Counted from the stretch's first letter, positions 25,701-38,337 are shown. The stretch: 64,000 nucleotides of DNA from Paralvinella palmiformis (GCA_025642065.1 JAODUP010000162.1:211501-275500), one strand, 5' to 3'. Made by a program: numbers and translations. Notes: generated by a model from the letters alone, not told the origin.

Positions 25701-28700
25701 GTATTACTATCAATGCCAGATCAGTTTTATTTACAAGTAATTTACATTATTACAACATAGATAACAACAACAAAACAAGACACTTAACACGATACCTTAT
25801 TGGGATGTTCGTTAACATCTTCAACTTTACGTAATCTGCTAGAACTTTCAACTCTGAAACAAAACAACCATTTTTTGAACTATTACTCCCAATAAAGCTG
25901 AAAACAAAAGAGATAATGGGCAAGTAAGGCTTTTTGACATGCAGGAGAGTACATCAGGCTAACAATTGGATGAATGTTCTTTAATGACACATCGGGACAA
26001 TTTAGGCCATTCAGTGTCCTACAGCAGGCTAAGAAGAACCCCCAAACACAGATAGAAACTAAAAGAATTATTAGGCTAAAGAAACAACCGACACCTAGAC
26101 AACAAAAATATTTACGCAGAATGGAATAGTTTATGGTTATTTCTGCTAATGATTGGTAATATTTTGTCTGCTATAACTATCTGTAAGTTATGTTTGTGGA
26201 TCTACACATATTTCAGCTGCAATTATAATATTGACAAGCAACCAAGGAGAGTCACCACAATGTATGTCAAGCTGGGAAATCCATTCTATTTTCAACTGTA
26301 AGTTGGCTTATAATTGTTGTAGCTATATTTCATGCCTTATTCTTAATAAGTACTGCAATAATAAGTTTTTATAGTATTAGCTTTCGAACCTGAGATTTCA
26401 CACCCAGGAAGAGGGTACTATTTGGTGACATTAACATATAAAATAAATTGTAGATGTAAAAACAGCTATATAATTCCAATTTTAAATGGGCATAAAATGT
26501 CCTCTGATGTATCAATATATATATATATATATATGAATATGTATGGTCACATCATAAATTGACATTGCAAATAATCAGACATACATTCTCATAGTATATA
26601 TTTATTATTCAATCTGATGAAATATCTTGTGTTATTAATGATATAGATCTTGATGCTCTTGTCATTACAGAGACTCGACCAACCAGTAATGTTTCAGACC
26701 ATAAAATTGTTGGTGATGTGACTCCAGCAAGATATGCATTCCATCACGCAGCTCTGATCCACAGAAATGTGGGGTGTTCTGCATTCTCGTTCACGATTCT
26801 TTGAAATGTAAAACTCATTTGCGCTTTGAGGCTAACTCTTTTGAAAATAATCAAATGACTTTTATACCTATTACACCGAACTAATAATTATCATCTGTAA
26901 ATTGCAGATTTCTTCAAGAAATATTTGGAATTTGTTGCCTTTCTTACTGCCAACAGTGGTCATCTGTTTCTCTCAAGTCTTTTCAATATACTTGGGATTG
27001 CCAGAGGAATGCAGATGCCAAACCACTGGCTGACATTCTATGATCTGTTAGTCTCAAGAAAGAACACACAAACATGGTCACAATGTAACCATGTTTGTGT
27101 GGAGATGATATGGATCTAAGATGTGACTCATCTCTTATCATCTCCCGTGATATGGTTCATCTTTCACTTTGCCTCATTACCATTGCAGGTTGCTCAGCCC
27201 ATTTAGCCTACCAAAAGTGGCTGTAAAACATCAATGATCCAGAAGAAGAAACATACAGTCTACACTGGCTACAAGTCATTAATAATAGAAACAACAAGCA
27301 CTGAATGATCATTAATGTATTTTAATAATATAACTATTTTTTTAAACAGCATCAATCATTTCTAGTTGGACATAAAATATACAGCATTTGCCCAACAGAA
27401 AATGGGATTTACAACTATTTCGCTAGTGGCAAGATCACCAGCCAGGGCAAGATCAACTCCACATAATGTATGTGATGAATCATTGAATATAGGAACTGGG
27501 CTATTTGCCCTCGTTTTCATTCACCCGTTAGTTTCCCCCTCGATTTACTTAATTATTCTTAATTTAATAGAATTAGAAAATAGTTAAAATACAATTTATT
27601 ACCAAATAAAAAACACTCATAGATAGAGAAGACCAACAAAATATATACTGGTATAAAGCAGGAGTTTAAACCCATGTGGATGGTTTGTAGATCTTGCTGA
27701 CCTCATGGGGTAGCTGCTTTCCATCCAATTTGTTCACACCATAATCATCCCACAATGCAAAGATCTTAGTCTGCTAATTTTTATATTTTATTCCTTCGTT
27801 GGCAATCAACTGCGCTTGCACATCCACTAAGCTGGCCTTGCAAGTTAACTAGCTGGTATAATTGTAATATATAACACAACAAGGGTGAATAGTCCCTTTT
27901 ATTAGGGGTGAATAACAATAAAGGGCAAATATTCTTTTTATATCAAGGGCGAATAGTTCATAACAGTGGTTGAACAACTCTGCCTGGGGGTCCGAGTTGT
28001 TCAAGACATCTCAGCAATAGAAAAAAAAAATATATATATATATTAATTTCTTAATATTTGTGTGTGTATTATATATATATAAATAAACAGAGCCTGGTGA
28101 TTGTTTACTTGCAGTGTAAGACTGAGACGGAATAAGTGCATGTGGTTGTGTGAAATGTAGTGATTATTAAATCATTTCAATATACCCAAATCTAATATGC
28201 AGTAGCAAATTACCGGTGCTTGGACAGATGGATGGGTGTTGTTTAATGATACATCCGGAGCTTGGACAGCTCAGCCTAAGTGACAACTCAGCCCTCAGAA
28301 AAAGATATGTAAATTAATTTATTAATGTGTGTATATTATATAGATATATATATATATAAACAGCTTGGTGGTTGTTTACTTCTAGTGCAAGACTGATATG
28401 GAATAAGTGCATGTAGCTGTGTGAAATGTAGTGGTAATGAATCCAAACCAAGAGGTGATAACTTTTACATTTGTAAAAAAAAAATTAAAATGTGATGTGT
28501 CTATTTATCTTCATTATTCAGAAACTAAATATTATTTAGTTTGCAACACAAAGAGTAACCAAAAAATTTATTTGATGCCGTTAATACAACATGACAGGAA
28601 ATAAAAATGCATTTAGCAAACAAACACACAGTTACATTTCTCAGAATACACACACTTCTAATTGTCTGAAAATTAGTATTGCAGCACCGTATTATATTGA

Positions 28701-29451
28701 ATACGCTTTTTATAAATGTCACCAACAATTAGCTATCAATCAATTGATATTTACTCTTTCAATCATGCCAGTGGTTGGCCTACATTTGATGCTAACTCCA
28801 CCCAACTGATTTGTTGTTGTGCATTATTACAACACGTATCATTTATTACTATCTTGTCAGCTGTCTCTTGCACCAAGCTGTCTAGCATTCCAAATCACCA
28901 GGTTAAATTGTAGCTAAATATATGTACATAACCCAAGCTCGCTCTTAATATGGGATATGGCATATGGGCCAATTAACTATCAATCAATTGATATTTGTTC
29001 TTCCAATCATGCCAGTGATTTGCCTGGTGCTAGCTCCGTTTAACTGATGTTGCGGATTACTACAACACACCGTTGGCGTTGCCATATCATTTATCATTAA
29101 ACTTTTTCAGGGGCCGAGTTGTCACTTGGGCCGAGCTGTCTATCAGCCGTTAATAACCCATTCAATCAGATTCACGCCATTGAATGTCATCTGTGACTAA
29201 CTATGTCAGAGAGAGTGTGTGTGTGTATATGACTCACTCACAGTCACACTGTGACTGTCACTGTGCAGTGAGTGGGTATTTTATACTGCACAAATAACAT
29301 TGTTATGATAATAGCTGTCACACCTTTCATCAGCGGGATGGATTTCTCCGAACTGCTTCAAGTGTGACTTCTGCTTCTTCGTCAAACCGTGAACATCTCC
29401 ACGGAGCTTTCGTTTCTTGCCAAACCCACGTTTCTTATTTCCCCAAACCAT
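14795..29451 (-). CDS. UTP25: U3 snoRNA-associated protein 25 / DIEXF (21 exons, 746 aa)
   Basis: Exons in 5'-3' order on the minus strand are 29451-29324, 25853-25796, 24817-24706, 24133-23876, 23471-23380, 22203-22123, 21951-21879, 21751-21699, 20959-20874, 20758-20696, 20401-20287, 20152-20077, 18750-18594, 18387-18291, 17958-17873, 17612-17530, 17368-17292, 16543-16472, 16260-16136, 15247-15149 and 15044-14795. All join in phase to 746 aa (human about 756). UTP25 is a nucleolar SSU-processome factor needed for 18S rRNA maturation. It resembles a DEAD-box helicase without intact ATPase motifs, and here the DEAD position reads FDQMD. The basic N-terminus ([13 protein letters not shown]) is followed by an acidic D/E/S stretch at about 63-186. 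Later come [62 protein letters not shown] and the C-terminal [13 protein letters not shown] and [10 protein letters not shown]. Exon 6 could instead use a donor 12 nt later, adding VKLY. Confidence 0.95.
17045..17250 (-). repeat. SINE family A, near full length
   Basis: On the minus strand it has the tRNA-like head, the CACTTTTGGAGG-type body and an ATC-repeat tail. It lies in a UTP25 intron; some adjacent open frame is a shadow of it. Confidence 0.8.
19373..19480 (-). repeat. SINE family C, partial
   Basis: It shares CATATGGCCAAGGGGC and the CAGTGCTTTAAC tRNA-like head with the fuller copy at 58597. A short fragment also lies at 24281-24318. Confidence 0.6.
21255..21445 (-). repeat. SINE family A, degenerate
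   Basis: This minus-strand copy has the tail (TTTTACAGCCACTTTTGTGC on plus) and the tRNA-like head; it lies in a UTP25 intron. Confidence 0.75.
22395..22690. mobile_element. hAT-like MITE family D, 296 bp
   Basis: The left end is CAGACATGGGGTCAATTCC and the right end GGAATTGACCCCATATCTG. The flanks are an identical 8-bp duplication, TCCACTTC (22387-22394 and 22691-22698). It is non-coding and AT-rich with many AATTCC words. It lies in the UTP25 intron between exons 5 and 6. Confidence 0.9.
25077..25529. mobile_element. hAT-like MITE family F, 453 bp
   Basis: The left end reads CAGGGTTGGCAGGTTTAACC and the right end ends GGGTTAAACTCAAACTCTG, an imperfect inverted repeat. Identical 8-bp flanks ATATAATC lie at 25069-25076 and 25530-25537. 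Internal GGTTTAAC words repeat near both ends. Confidence 0.8.
26600..27130 (+). mobile_element. LINE endonuclease-domain fragment in UTP25 intron 1
   Basis: The reading frame gives [10 protein letters not shown], matching the start of an APE-type endonuclease, then [14 protein letters not shown] with breaks. The same LINE occurs at 61072. It runs into a SINE-A tail at about 27152. Confidence 0.7.
27152..27240 (+). repeat. SINE family A, 3' end
   Basis: It carries CATCTTTCACTTTGCCTCAT and CTGTAAAACATCAATGAT. It follows LINE text ATCTCCCGTGAT, the same LINE position as the SINE at 61382. Confidence 0.7.
27600..29320. repeat. Duplicated blocks in UTP25 intron 1
   Basis: Two direct duplications are visible: about 28085-28180 against 28355-28440 (sharing GGAATAAGTGCATGT), and about 28730-28860 against 28975-29100 (sharing CTATCAATCAATTGATATTT). 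Copies have diverged by point changes and small indels. Confidence 0.6.
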
Positions 29452-29604
29452 GTTGCTCTGTTTATTTCCGGTTAAACATAATGTTAATACTTTATGCCAA
29501 CCTAATAAAATAGCAGGCAATTCGGCTCTTGGTGATTTCGTCCGACCGAAAAGGGGTGGTTCGGATTTACATCTGGCGAATAACAAGAATTGAGCTCATA
29601 CCAA

Positions 29605-29609
<5 letters not shown>

Positions 29610-29666
<57 letters not shown>

Positions 29667-29700
29667 AAATTTATATTCTGTTATTAAATCTGGGACCACA

Positions 29701-29752
<52 letters not shown>

Positions 29753-29766
29753 GATTAATATCTCAA

Positions 29767-29845
<79 letters not shown>

Positions 29846-29945
29846 TGTTATGATGTATGATTCCAGAACAACTATATTACGAATATATATATATATATAT
29901 CTGTTATTATATACCACACACTATATATATATATATATATATATT
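29610..29945. repeat. Cluster of (TA)n arrays upstream of UTP25
   Basis: Four long (TA)n runs (about 29610-29661, 29704-29750, 29768-29836 and 29884-29944) lie 160-500 bp upstream of the UTP25 start codon. More occur at about 30376-30402 and 30756-30804. They are simple repeats, not TATA boxes as such. Confidence 0.9.
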
Positions 29946-30357
29946 AATATATGACTTTTTCTGAATGCACCAATCGCAATGCCTATAACTTAAGTATAAT
30001 TAAATGTTTCAACTAGCTTCCACCATTTAATATCCTCATCCTGTGACGGCCTAATTTATTGGAGAATGCTTCTCGAAAAACATAGGCTATATATATATAG
30101 TCTATATATCAGTCATAATTAATTGATGCACCAATTTGCTATTAACAGTCTTCAACGTCGCTGACAATGTCGCAGTCACTTTCTTATGATATATGTGTAT
30201 ATGTGTGTGTGTGTGATAGTTTATTCCTACCTTGATGGGTATACCGAATGTACGGAATATAGAGGCTTTTGTGTGCTAGTAATACCGGCCTTATTGAGTC
30301 TATATATTAAATGTGTTGAGTGTCGGACTGTCCACCACGTAAGCTGGAATCGAGTTA

Positions 30358-30410
<53 letters not shown>

Positions 30411-30752
30411 TCGAATATGCGACCAAGCTTATATAATGCATCTCATATGATGAACTCCTATAAAGTATATAATATATCACTATAAATCTTTGACTGTCGC
30501 TAGAGATCGAAAAGGGGACATATATGTTAGAAGTGTTAAGATTGTAAATGCATAGACAGAGTAAATCACAGTTTATTCTTCAACCCTATAGCTATATACC
30601 TAATACCGATCGAGTTGACACAGCACTATAATAGTCATGACCTAAAGTTTGTGACGAAGCACGCACAAACTTATATAAGCATTCGCCATGCAGTCAAATC
30701 AAAGATCTAGTACATATAATGAATGACTGGAATTCACTCGACCCCTTCGAAG

Positions 30753-30806
<54 letters not shown>

Positions 30807-31059
30807 CACATCTATAAATATTTTTAGTTAAAACTAGATCAGTTTTAGCAACAACAACAAAACGCAATAAACTACCGTATGAATGCCAAGATAACATTAT
30901 AAAGCCCATAAGTTATCATTTGTCAGTAGGCATAGCGCACCTCGATCTAAAGTAAATTGTTATTCTATATCAAGAGGGAAAATATATCATAGCCGGATCA
31001 TTATATAATTATTATATTCAGTAGAACTATAAATTATCTTATTTATATACTAATATATG

Positions 31060-31165
31060 GTGATGATGATGATGACTGATGTTTTACGGCCATTTTTGTG
31101 CACACGGTAGGCTAAATGGGCAGAGTGACCTCCAAGGGTAGTGAAGCGAAGTCAAGGATGAAATA
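31060..31165 (-). repeat. SINE family A, 3' half
   Basis: ATC-tail complement (gatgatgatga) followed by TTTTACGGCCATTTTTGTGC marks the SINE-A 3' end on minus. Confidence 0.7.
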
Positions 31166-31399
31166 TATTCTTCAGAGTCGACCAGGAGATCGAAGTGGCT
31201 CTAGAAAAATGGCACCCCGAAAAAAATAGCAAAGTGAGAAAATGGAAATAATGGCACCATTTTTTTTTGGGGGGGGGCATATTTAACTGGATTAAAAATA
31301 TTATTTGTGTTTTTTTCTGTTTATTTCAGTGAAAAAAGTGCATGTACATGTGTATTATCAACTTTATTATTACTTCACACACTAAAAAATCTAAAGCAT

Positions 31400-32745
31400 T
31401 CAGCGGAGTGGTGTTCACTTGTGCAGAATCAGCTTTAAGCCAGTGAAGTAACTTCCACACTCAAAGATGGGAAACCCTACATAAGTGTTCCATAGGACAA
31501 TTCCAGGCCTCCCACAGATTGTTTGTGCACTGTTCGCCATCAAGTGTTACTTGGTGCACATTCCACAAGGCAGGTGCGAACAATGGAGGACTACGTCAAA
31601 GGACGACGACGTCTTGTCCATCGTCAGCCTGTCGACGGACTCTTCTTTATGTACCGCTGCAGTATGTGGAATCAAAGTAATCCAGAAGAAACTCAAGACC
31701 AACTGGTGTGTTTTCCTGCAAGAACTCGAAGCCAGCAGGAAGGTCATCTACCAGAAGCGATGCTGATGAGTTTATCGCACCACAAAACAGTTTGACAGCA
31801 TCAGAGTATTTGTACTAATTGACCAGACCCAGATCGTGCACCTTGCGCCAAGTAGACTGGGTGAGGTGATAGAAGCAACCTTGCACGGCTATGTGGTCAC
31901 CAAATACAGCTTTTAAAGCTCACATCATAGCACTTTCAAAATGTATCACCACAGTCAGAGGATCAGGTTCTTGCTGGAGCTCTCAACACTTGTCGACGAT
32001 GGCACGTAGCAGGTTCTCGTAGGTATATTGTGACTTGCGTTGCAGCAGGGCGTAGATTGCGGAGACAGCAGTGTTGCCAAGAGGGCAGCGTATTATGTAG
32101 AGTTGACAGAAACCATGAGGAGCAACAGCATGATTGCCGTCCATGTACCTACCATGTATTAGCTGTTGGCAGGTGTTTTAAGGCATCACTGGCACAGAAA
32201 ACGATGATCCAAGAGTCAGTGTCAGGCACGTTGTCAAAGATGAGAAACTGTTGCGGGTTGGGCCCTGAAGTTTGAGCCCATTCACCATCGATAATTAGAT
32301 CTTGAAGGGATTCTGGTTCTGAAGGAGTGCGGCCAAGTCTCTGGTTACGGAGAGTCCGCTTAACGGACTTTTCTCTGCCGATGTGGACCCTAGCAGAAAC
32401 GTCTACTTCACTGCTGACTTGAGACACAATCTGGCTGGGTTTGTCGAAACTCTGCTTTGCTTGCTGTTTCATCCGAGATCGTCACTTGGTGGCTATCACT
32501 TTGCTTTCACATGGATCATGGTTGTGACTAGTCACTAACTTGGGGTCATCAAGATCAAGAGTCGTAGTCAGAATTGCTTTGCAGTCAGTAGTACGCTGGA
32601 CACATCTCCATCTAATGTTGCCAGGCTTCGTTATCTGCTTGGTGTAGATGAAACCACCTAGAATTAAGTATCTTCTGACCACCTTTGTTGCTAGTAATAA
32701 CCTCCATCTTTGACTAGCTGTCACAGGAATCACTGAACTCATTGT
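31400..32745 (-). pseudogene. FLYWCH-MULE transposase, decayed
   Basis: The minus strand first encodes a FLYWCH zinc finger (about 32742-32482; LGGFIYTK, WRCVQR, SHNHDP). A MULE transposase region follows: EPESLQDLII, PQQFLIFDN, then MDGNHAVAPHGFCQLYII, AIYALLQRKSQYTYENLLRA, and at the end WNVHQVTLDGEQCTNNLWEAW near 31560-31510. Frames change and stops occur, so it is not functional. The neighbours are a SINE-B and (TA)n arrays, so this interval is a mobile-DNA dump between UTP25 and the RBM gene. Confidence 0.8.
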
Positions 32746-32936
32746 TGTGTTTTTCGGGGAGAATCCCCAGGCTGTCGCTTATTCAGGACAGCCTCAATGT
32801 TGGACGTGGTCAACCACCCACGATCTTGTGAACCAAGAAATTAATCTCTGTAAACTTTCGACCTCTTGCTGGGTTCGAACCTGTGACCGTTGGTACCAAG
32901 TGCCGGGTACTTAACTGCTAGGCCACCGGAGTTCAC
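32738..32936 (-). repeat. SINE family B
   Basis: Minus-strand head (CTCCGGTGGCCTAGCAGTTAAG) and B-box GGTTCGAACCC match the copy at 384; the 3' end reads GGCTGTCGCTTA on plus. Confidence 0.75.
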
Positions 32937-33404
32937 TACTGAATTCATTCTATCAGTTTGCATTATTTATAATAAAGTTTTTATGTGTTTGAATTACTTG
33001 TTTTATGGAGAGCATTTTAAATGATGGTGTTATGTAAAGATGGAATCCAATTATCTGTTGATCTATGCTACAACGGGAAGCCACATCTTCAGAGGGGTTC
33101 ATAGAATTACCAAATTACATGTAACTGTAAACGATCGTTATTTATACATATACATTTAGCTTTGGAGTGGTGTGAATATGTTAAGTTAGATCATTTATAT
33201 CTGAATTTTGATATAATTTAAAATTTCATAGCAAAATATTATTGAATATGTTAAATCTTGAATGATCTCAATTTTCTGCTTGGTTATTCGCGTGAACCAA
33301 ATCCACTGCATGTAATACACATTAAATTTGAACCATATACTGCATGTATAATTTAGTTAATTGTACTAGTTAATTAGTGATAATAATTATACGATTTCCT
33401 TCCT

Positions 33405-33670
33405 TACAGCTGCTGTCCTGAAATGCTTCCAAGACGGACCGAGCAGCAAGTGCTTGGTGCAACTAGCCGATACCTTCGTTATGCACCTGACAAATGTGGA
33501 GGCGGTGGGCGAAAAAAAGATGAATTAGTTCCATCCCCGACCTTCTTAGGGAAATATTTTATTATTTGTGTGGTGTTATTTAGAGTAGTTGGATTGCCAT
33601 GTAGATAATTTTATATTTCTTATTCAGACTTCTCTCTGATATACTTGTATGTTGTCAATTGAATAAATAT
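33405..33670 (+). other. Possible orphan terminal exon
   Basis: A good acceptor (tccttccttacag) is followed by 200 nt of open frame (contains YLRYAPDKCGGGGRKKDELV), a stop at 33606 and AATAAA at 33663. No partner exon was found upstream. It could be transposon-derived. Confidence 0.25.
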
Positions 33671-33689
33671 GTTTTTTACCAAACATGCT

Positions 33690-33850
33690 GTTATCCAATT
33701 TTGCAAATATTACGTTGATCCAACATTGAAATCCTAACATTGATCCGATGTTGAAAATATTACGTTGATCCTATTTTCAAATCCAACCATTTTCATAACG
33801 TTGATCCAACGTCAAAGGACAACGTTGATCCAACGTCTAGTGCTTGCTGG
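33690..33850. repeat. ACGTTGATCCA minisatellite-like repeat
   Basis: Palindrome-like units (AACGTTGATCCAACGT and variants) occur six or more times, ending in TGCTTGCTGGGG. It is probably a MITE or satellite fragment. Confidence 0.7.
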
Positions 33851-35008
33851 GGAGCAGTAATGGAAGCTACATTTTAAAGGTCTACAGGTAATTTCTTGTA
33901 ATCACTCAAGCACTAATTAGAGAAGCTACAATATTTAGAGAAGCTACAATAACTAGGGAATTAAGTTACATTTTTAGAAATACATGTATACAAAAAAGCT
34001 ATAATTACCCTATATACCCAAATTACAGTTTGCTTTACCTCAAACAATATTAAAATTAACGTTAGAAAGAAAATAAAAAAAGAAACATGTATAAGACATG
34101 TTACTAAAAATCATGAGAAAAATACAAAACGGTGCCATTTTTCCCTACATCCCGTCCGCCTACAATCTGTCTGGTTTCCATTTAGGAAGAAGCAACATTG
34201 GTGTACATGCAGACGAATCCGAGGGAATATGATAGAAGCGATAGTGTATAAGATGTTGAACGGAAGATATGACCAGGATACAGAAATGCAGCTGCCAGTA
34301 AACGACAACAATACAAGAGGACACCAGATGAAATTAGGTTATAAGGAACAAAATAAAACCAAAATAAGATAATCTCAGTTTAGGTTGTGTGTGGCTGATA
34401 CAAGCCCCAAGTATTAATTCCTAATTGAGCGTAGACTATAGATAAATTATCGGCTGATCAACCAATCGTGATAAACTTAGTAGAATATCAAAAGACGGGG
34501 ATCTGGACATTAGAGGTCATGTAGACACGCGGTCAGAAACTCGGTAAGATTACATAAGATTGTATGCTGACCCAAATAATTTGACCTAACCTAATTTTGA
34601 GGTCTGGCTGACCAATAGAATTCGCTTCAAGGTTTTTGTAGATGAGCCTCGCTTTCATTCTTTGCCGTCGCCATTTCTTTGTTGCGAGCCGCTTGGTGAC
34701 GTTAAGTACATATTTTTGTAGGTATTTAGTCAGTAATTTGCAGGTAAATATTTGGAAGTTATGTATTATTATTAGTAATAATTAAATGTTGTCCGACTAG
34801 TTGTGAATTATTGGCGTTTCCGAATGGATAAATAGATCTAGAGTCTAGTCAGTAGACTAGATCTAGTCGTCTACGACTACGAACTTTTACAGTTTTACTT
34901 TTGTCCTATTTTTCGTGTAGAGTCTAAACTATATATTGAGCTTCAAAGGTGTGCCTATGAATATTGTAATGTTTCATGACTAACCTTCCGATTCGGTAAT
35001 AAGTGACA

Positions 35009-35372
35009 CGAGGTCCTGTGGCTAAGCGCCGAGAACCGGTTAAGCACCTTCGTCTTCAACCTTGTAATTAGATCTAGTCTAGAATACTAGATGTAGAGTC
35101 TACAGTATTCTGAGTATAGTAGACCTTCTTTCTGGGATAGATTTTCCCTAACCGCCAAGGATCACAAGTTCGATCCCGTCAAAAGGTGGAATCTTTCCAG
35201 GGATTAATTTCTCCGGTCACAACATCGTGGGTAGTTGACCACGTTAAATATCGCTTCCGTCTCCACCTGAAGTCAGTGAAGATCCTCTGAGCCGGGGCTG
35301 AGGACGTAAAGTCGTAATACACTTTGTGAGAGACCACCTTTCCAGTATTGTGGCTCCATCTTTCCAACACCA
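35009..35372 (+). repeat. SINE family B, head disrupted
   Basis: The tRNA-like head (CTGTGGCTAAGCG, then ACAAGTTCGATCCC) is split by about 100 bp. The body AACATCGTGGGTAGTTGACC matches the family. Confidence 0.65.
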
Positions 35373-36785
35373 CAGTTGAAATATGTTATTGCACTTTTGT
35401 GTAATATCCCTATTTGATGAAAATGAAAGATATCACTTAGTCAATGATGTAATCTTAAAATAATTGAGACTGAAACTCTGAATCATAAAAACTTTACAAT
35501 TAATATTTTATATAGATCTAGTCTAGATATATCTTGATGAAAATTTTTTTGTTGTATCCACCAAAAGTATGAAAATATAAGGCAACATATAGGAAAACCT
35601 AATATACCATAATTGGATTTGTTTTCAATTTTATTAATATTATATTAGAGGTCTATATCTAGTTCTTCGAAATTATGAACATATGATGCACAATATACAG
35701 CCTTTTCAGTAGGGAATAGAGTAGATGTCCCCATACAGAAAGTAGGCAGCAGCTCACCTGTCATGCCCTGTAAAAACACTGTGACGCCATTGTCTTAGCG
35801 TTGCTTGATGGAGGTATGGATGCAGATAGGGGAGGTAGGGAAGGTCTGGTCATGGGGTAGTGGTAGTCACTGTAACAAGATAGAGGCCCTTCTCCATTGG
35901 AAGAGGTGGTTAGGGGCTCTTCCTTGAAAAATGTATCCCTTTTTGCCAATAAAGTAGGTGACAATAGACTAAAATAGATGATGTGCATCGGATGTCGGCT
36001 GCTATTCAAAAGGCTAATATAGGAAAACCTGATACACCATAATCAGGGTTTTTTATCAGTTGAAAAGGATCACTTATTTTATGTTTAATTTAAGCAATAT
36101 GGTTTTTCCACCTAAATTATATTATTTATGCCAGATAATGAATTGATATACCACTTTTACCAGGCATATTAACATTATAACTTGAACAGTGCTTTATAAA
36201 TTTATCAGCTTGCCTAGTCATTGTAATGTTTATGATTAACTCTTTCAAACATCCCCCTTGTGCTGCATTTAATCATCCCCTTATTTGATATGTATCTGTG
36301 TATTACCTACTTGTCGAAAACATGTTGCATGCTTCAACACATGCGTACAGCTGCGACAGATGCGACTCCGATCCGTTTTCTCTCTCCGTCATGGCACATT
36401 GAACAGTAAAGGTGAGCGTTTTATCGATAGATTTCTTCGTCATTTTCACATTTCATTATTTCAAAAGAACTTTGTATGCTAAAACGCAATATTTAACACT
36501 GACAGTGACAGGAACTAATAAACAAGGATTATTTGCGAGATGTTGATGCATGATTTGAAGTTGTGCTCGTCCAATTAAAAAATTGTGAAGAATAATATGG
36601 ATTTGTGTATCTCCCACTTCCAGTAGTAAAGTTGAAGAATATTCCATTTGTAAATATTTTTTTAAATTATCACCTGAAGTTAAATTTATTGATGTTTTTA
36701 GTTAATAATACTTATTAATAGTCCAGTTCATTCGATGTGAAGCTATATAATTAGTATGGATACAGATTTCTTTGAATCAGCACAT

Positions 36786-36845
36786 TCTAGGACACTGAAT
36801 GGCTTAAATTGCCCCGATTTGTCATTAACCAACATTCATCCATCT
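36786..36845 (-). repeat. Short dispersed repeat E
   Basis: It repeats ACACTGAATGGCTTAAATT and ATTCATCCATCTAT of the 6466 copy. Confidence 0.5.
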
Positions 36846-37078
36846 ATCCTTTGAATCAACACATCTATCAGTCATCTTTCATTAGATTTTCACTTATTCA
36901 AAATTACTTTAAATGGTTCCTTGGCTTAAAGCCTGCATGTAGTGCAGCAGGTAAAAGAAATACAGTTATTGTGTAATTTCTTAACCCGACACAGAATTTC
37001 TGATGATTATGTTAAATTGTTTTCAATAAGGTAGAAGTTTTCTAATAAGATTATTTTTGTACATTTTTTTATTTTCAG

Positions 37079-37180
37079 GAGTGTCTTGATAACTTTTTTT
37101 TACTGAACGGCACCAGTCACAGTATGACTAGTGCTGTTTTTGAACGCCTGGGCCACAGCAATGTTGATGAAGTGCCAATG
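37079..37180 (+). other. Candidate upstream exon with a small ORF
   Basis: An acceptor (tttattttcag at 37078) and a donor (gtaaga at 37181) bracket 102 nt. Its ATG at 37124 opens 19 codons (MTSAVFERLGHSNVDEVPM) that are open to the donor in phase 0. It cannot be fused in frame to the RRM, because a TAA stands just before that ATG. It may be a 5' UTR/uORF exon of the RBM gene or part of a separate small gene. A further possible UTR exon ends at 36411 with donor gtgagc. Two acceptors could follow: 37570 (reads GLSLEQLSKF) and 38965 (reads SVRRIRQAAIMLG then stop). Confidence 0.35.
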
Positions 37181-38087
37181 GTAAGATCACAGTTACGTTT
37201 TGACATTATGCTAAGGTATTTATGGGGGAGGAAAATGTCCATATATACATTTGAATTGAAATGCAGTTTAGTTAGACTTACTATATTTAATATTTGATGA
37301 ACATATAGGGACACTGATTTTCCATTTGAGAAAAGGTAAATTCTCTTTCAATTCCATTTAAAATAAGGCACATTCTGTTTTAGCAAATTTCCTTTTAAAA
37401 CGTCTTCCATTTTCAAGAAGGGTAAACCTATTTTCAACCACTCTTATTTAAGAAAAGGAGTTTTTTTCTTATAATTTAACGTGAGAGAATATTTGTTTAT
37501 CCATGTTACAAAATACTGTTTTAATAATAAAATAAAGTGAAGCTAATTTCTGTAGTTGGGTCTTTCAGGGGTTGAGTTTAGAGCAGTTATCGAAATTCTT
37601 AATGAAAAAGGGAAATTGATTAAATAGTTTTCTGTTGAGGTTTAGAGATTGATATTTGTGACTTTATCTGTTTTAAAGTGCCTCCTTGCCATACTTCACA
37701 AATCTTTTAAGGCAGTAAAGAGAAAGTTAGATTGTACCTTGACTATGAGATTGCTTAACCGCTGTTCTAGGTGTGCCACTGAGCTCAATACTCTTCCAGG
37801 ATATTGGTACTACAGAAGTTTATTATTGTTGTTGTTATTAAAAAATAAGAGATATTATGTGAGAATAATAATGAGCAAAAATTATGACACAGAAAGTTAA
37901 AGTCAGATTAACCACAAGGGAGTAGCATTTAGAACTTGCTGTATTTAGTCTTAACTGATAACAAATACATTTTGATAAACATCAGTGGATTGGAGAACCA
38001 TTCAATGGAATTGTTGTGACAGATGACTCTTAGCATTGTGCGAGGACAGTGAATATTAATCTAGAGAGTATTAAATTAAATAAATAC

Positions 38088-38337
38088 CAGACATGGGGTC
38101 AATTCCATTTGGTCAATTCCATATCAAATTTATCAATTTCAGTTCCAAATGTTTCAATTCTATTTTTTACCTACTCATTTTTAACCTACTACTTTTGACC
38201 ACAAGTAGGAATACCTACTCCAAGTAGTTTATATTCCAAGTTGAATTGTCGTGGAAGAATTATTTTTGAGTTAAAAAATTCTGGAATTGAAATTGCCCAT
38301 CAATTCTTATTCTGGAATTGAATTGACCACATGTCTG
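38088..38337. mobile_element. hAT-like MITE family D, 250 bp
   Basis: It starts CAGACATGGGGTCAATTCC and ends ACCACATGTCTG. The 8-bp flanks are ATAAATAC and GTAAATAC (7 of 8). It lies upstream of the RBM coding start. Confidence 0.88.
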
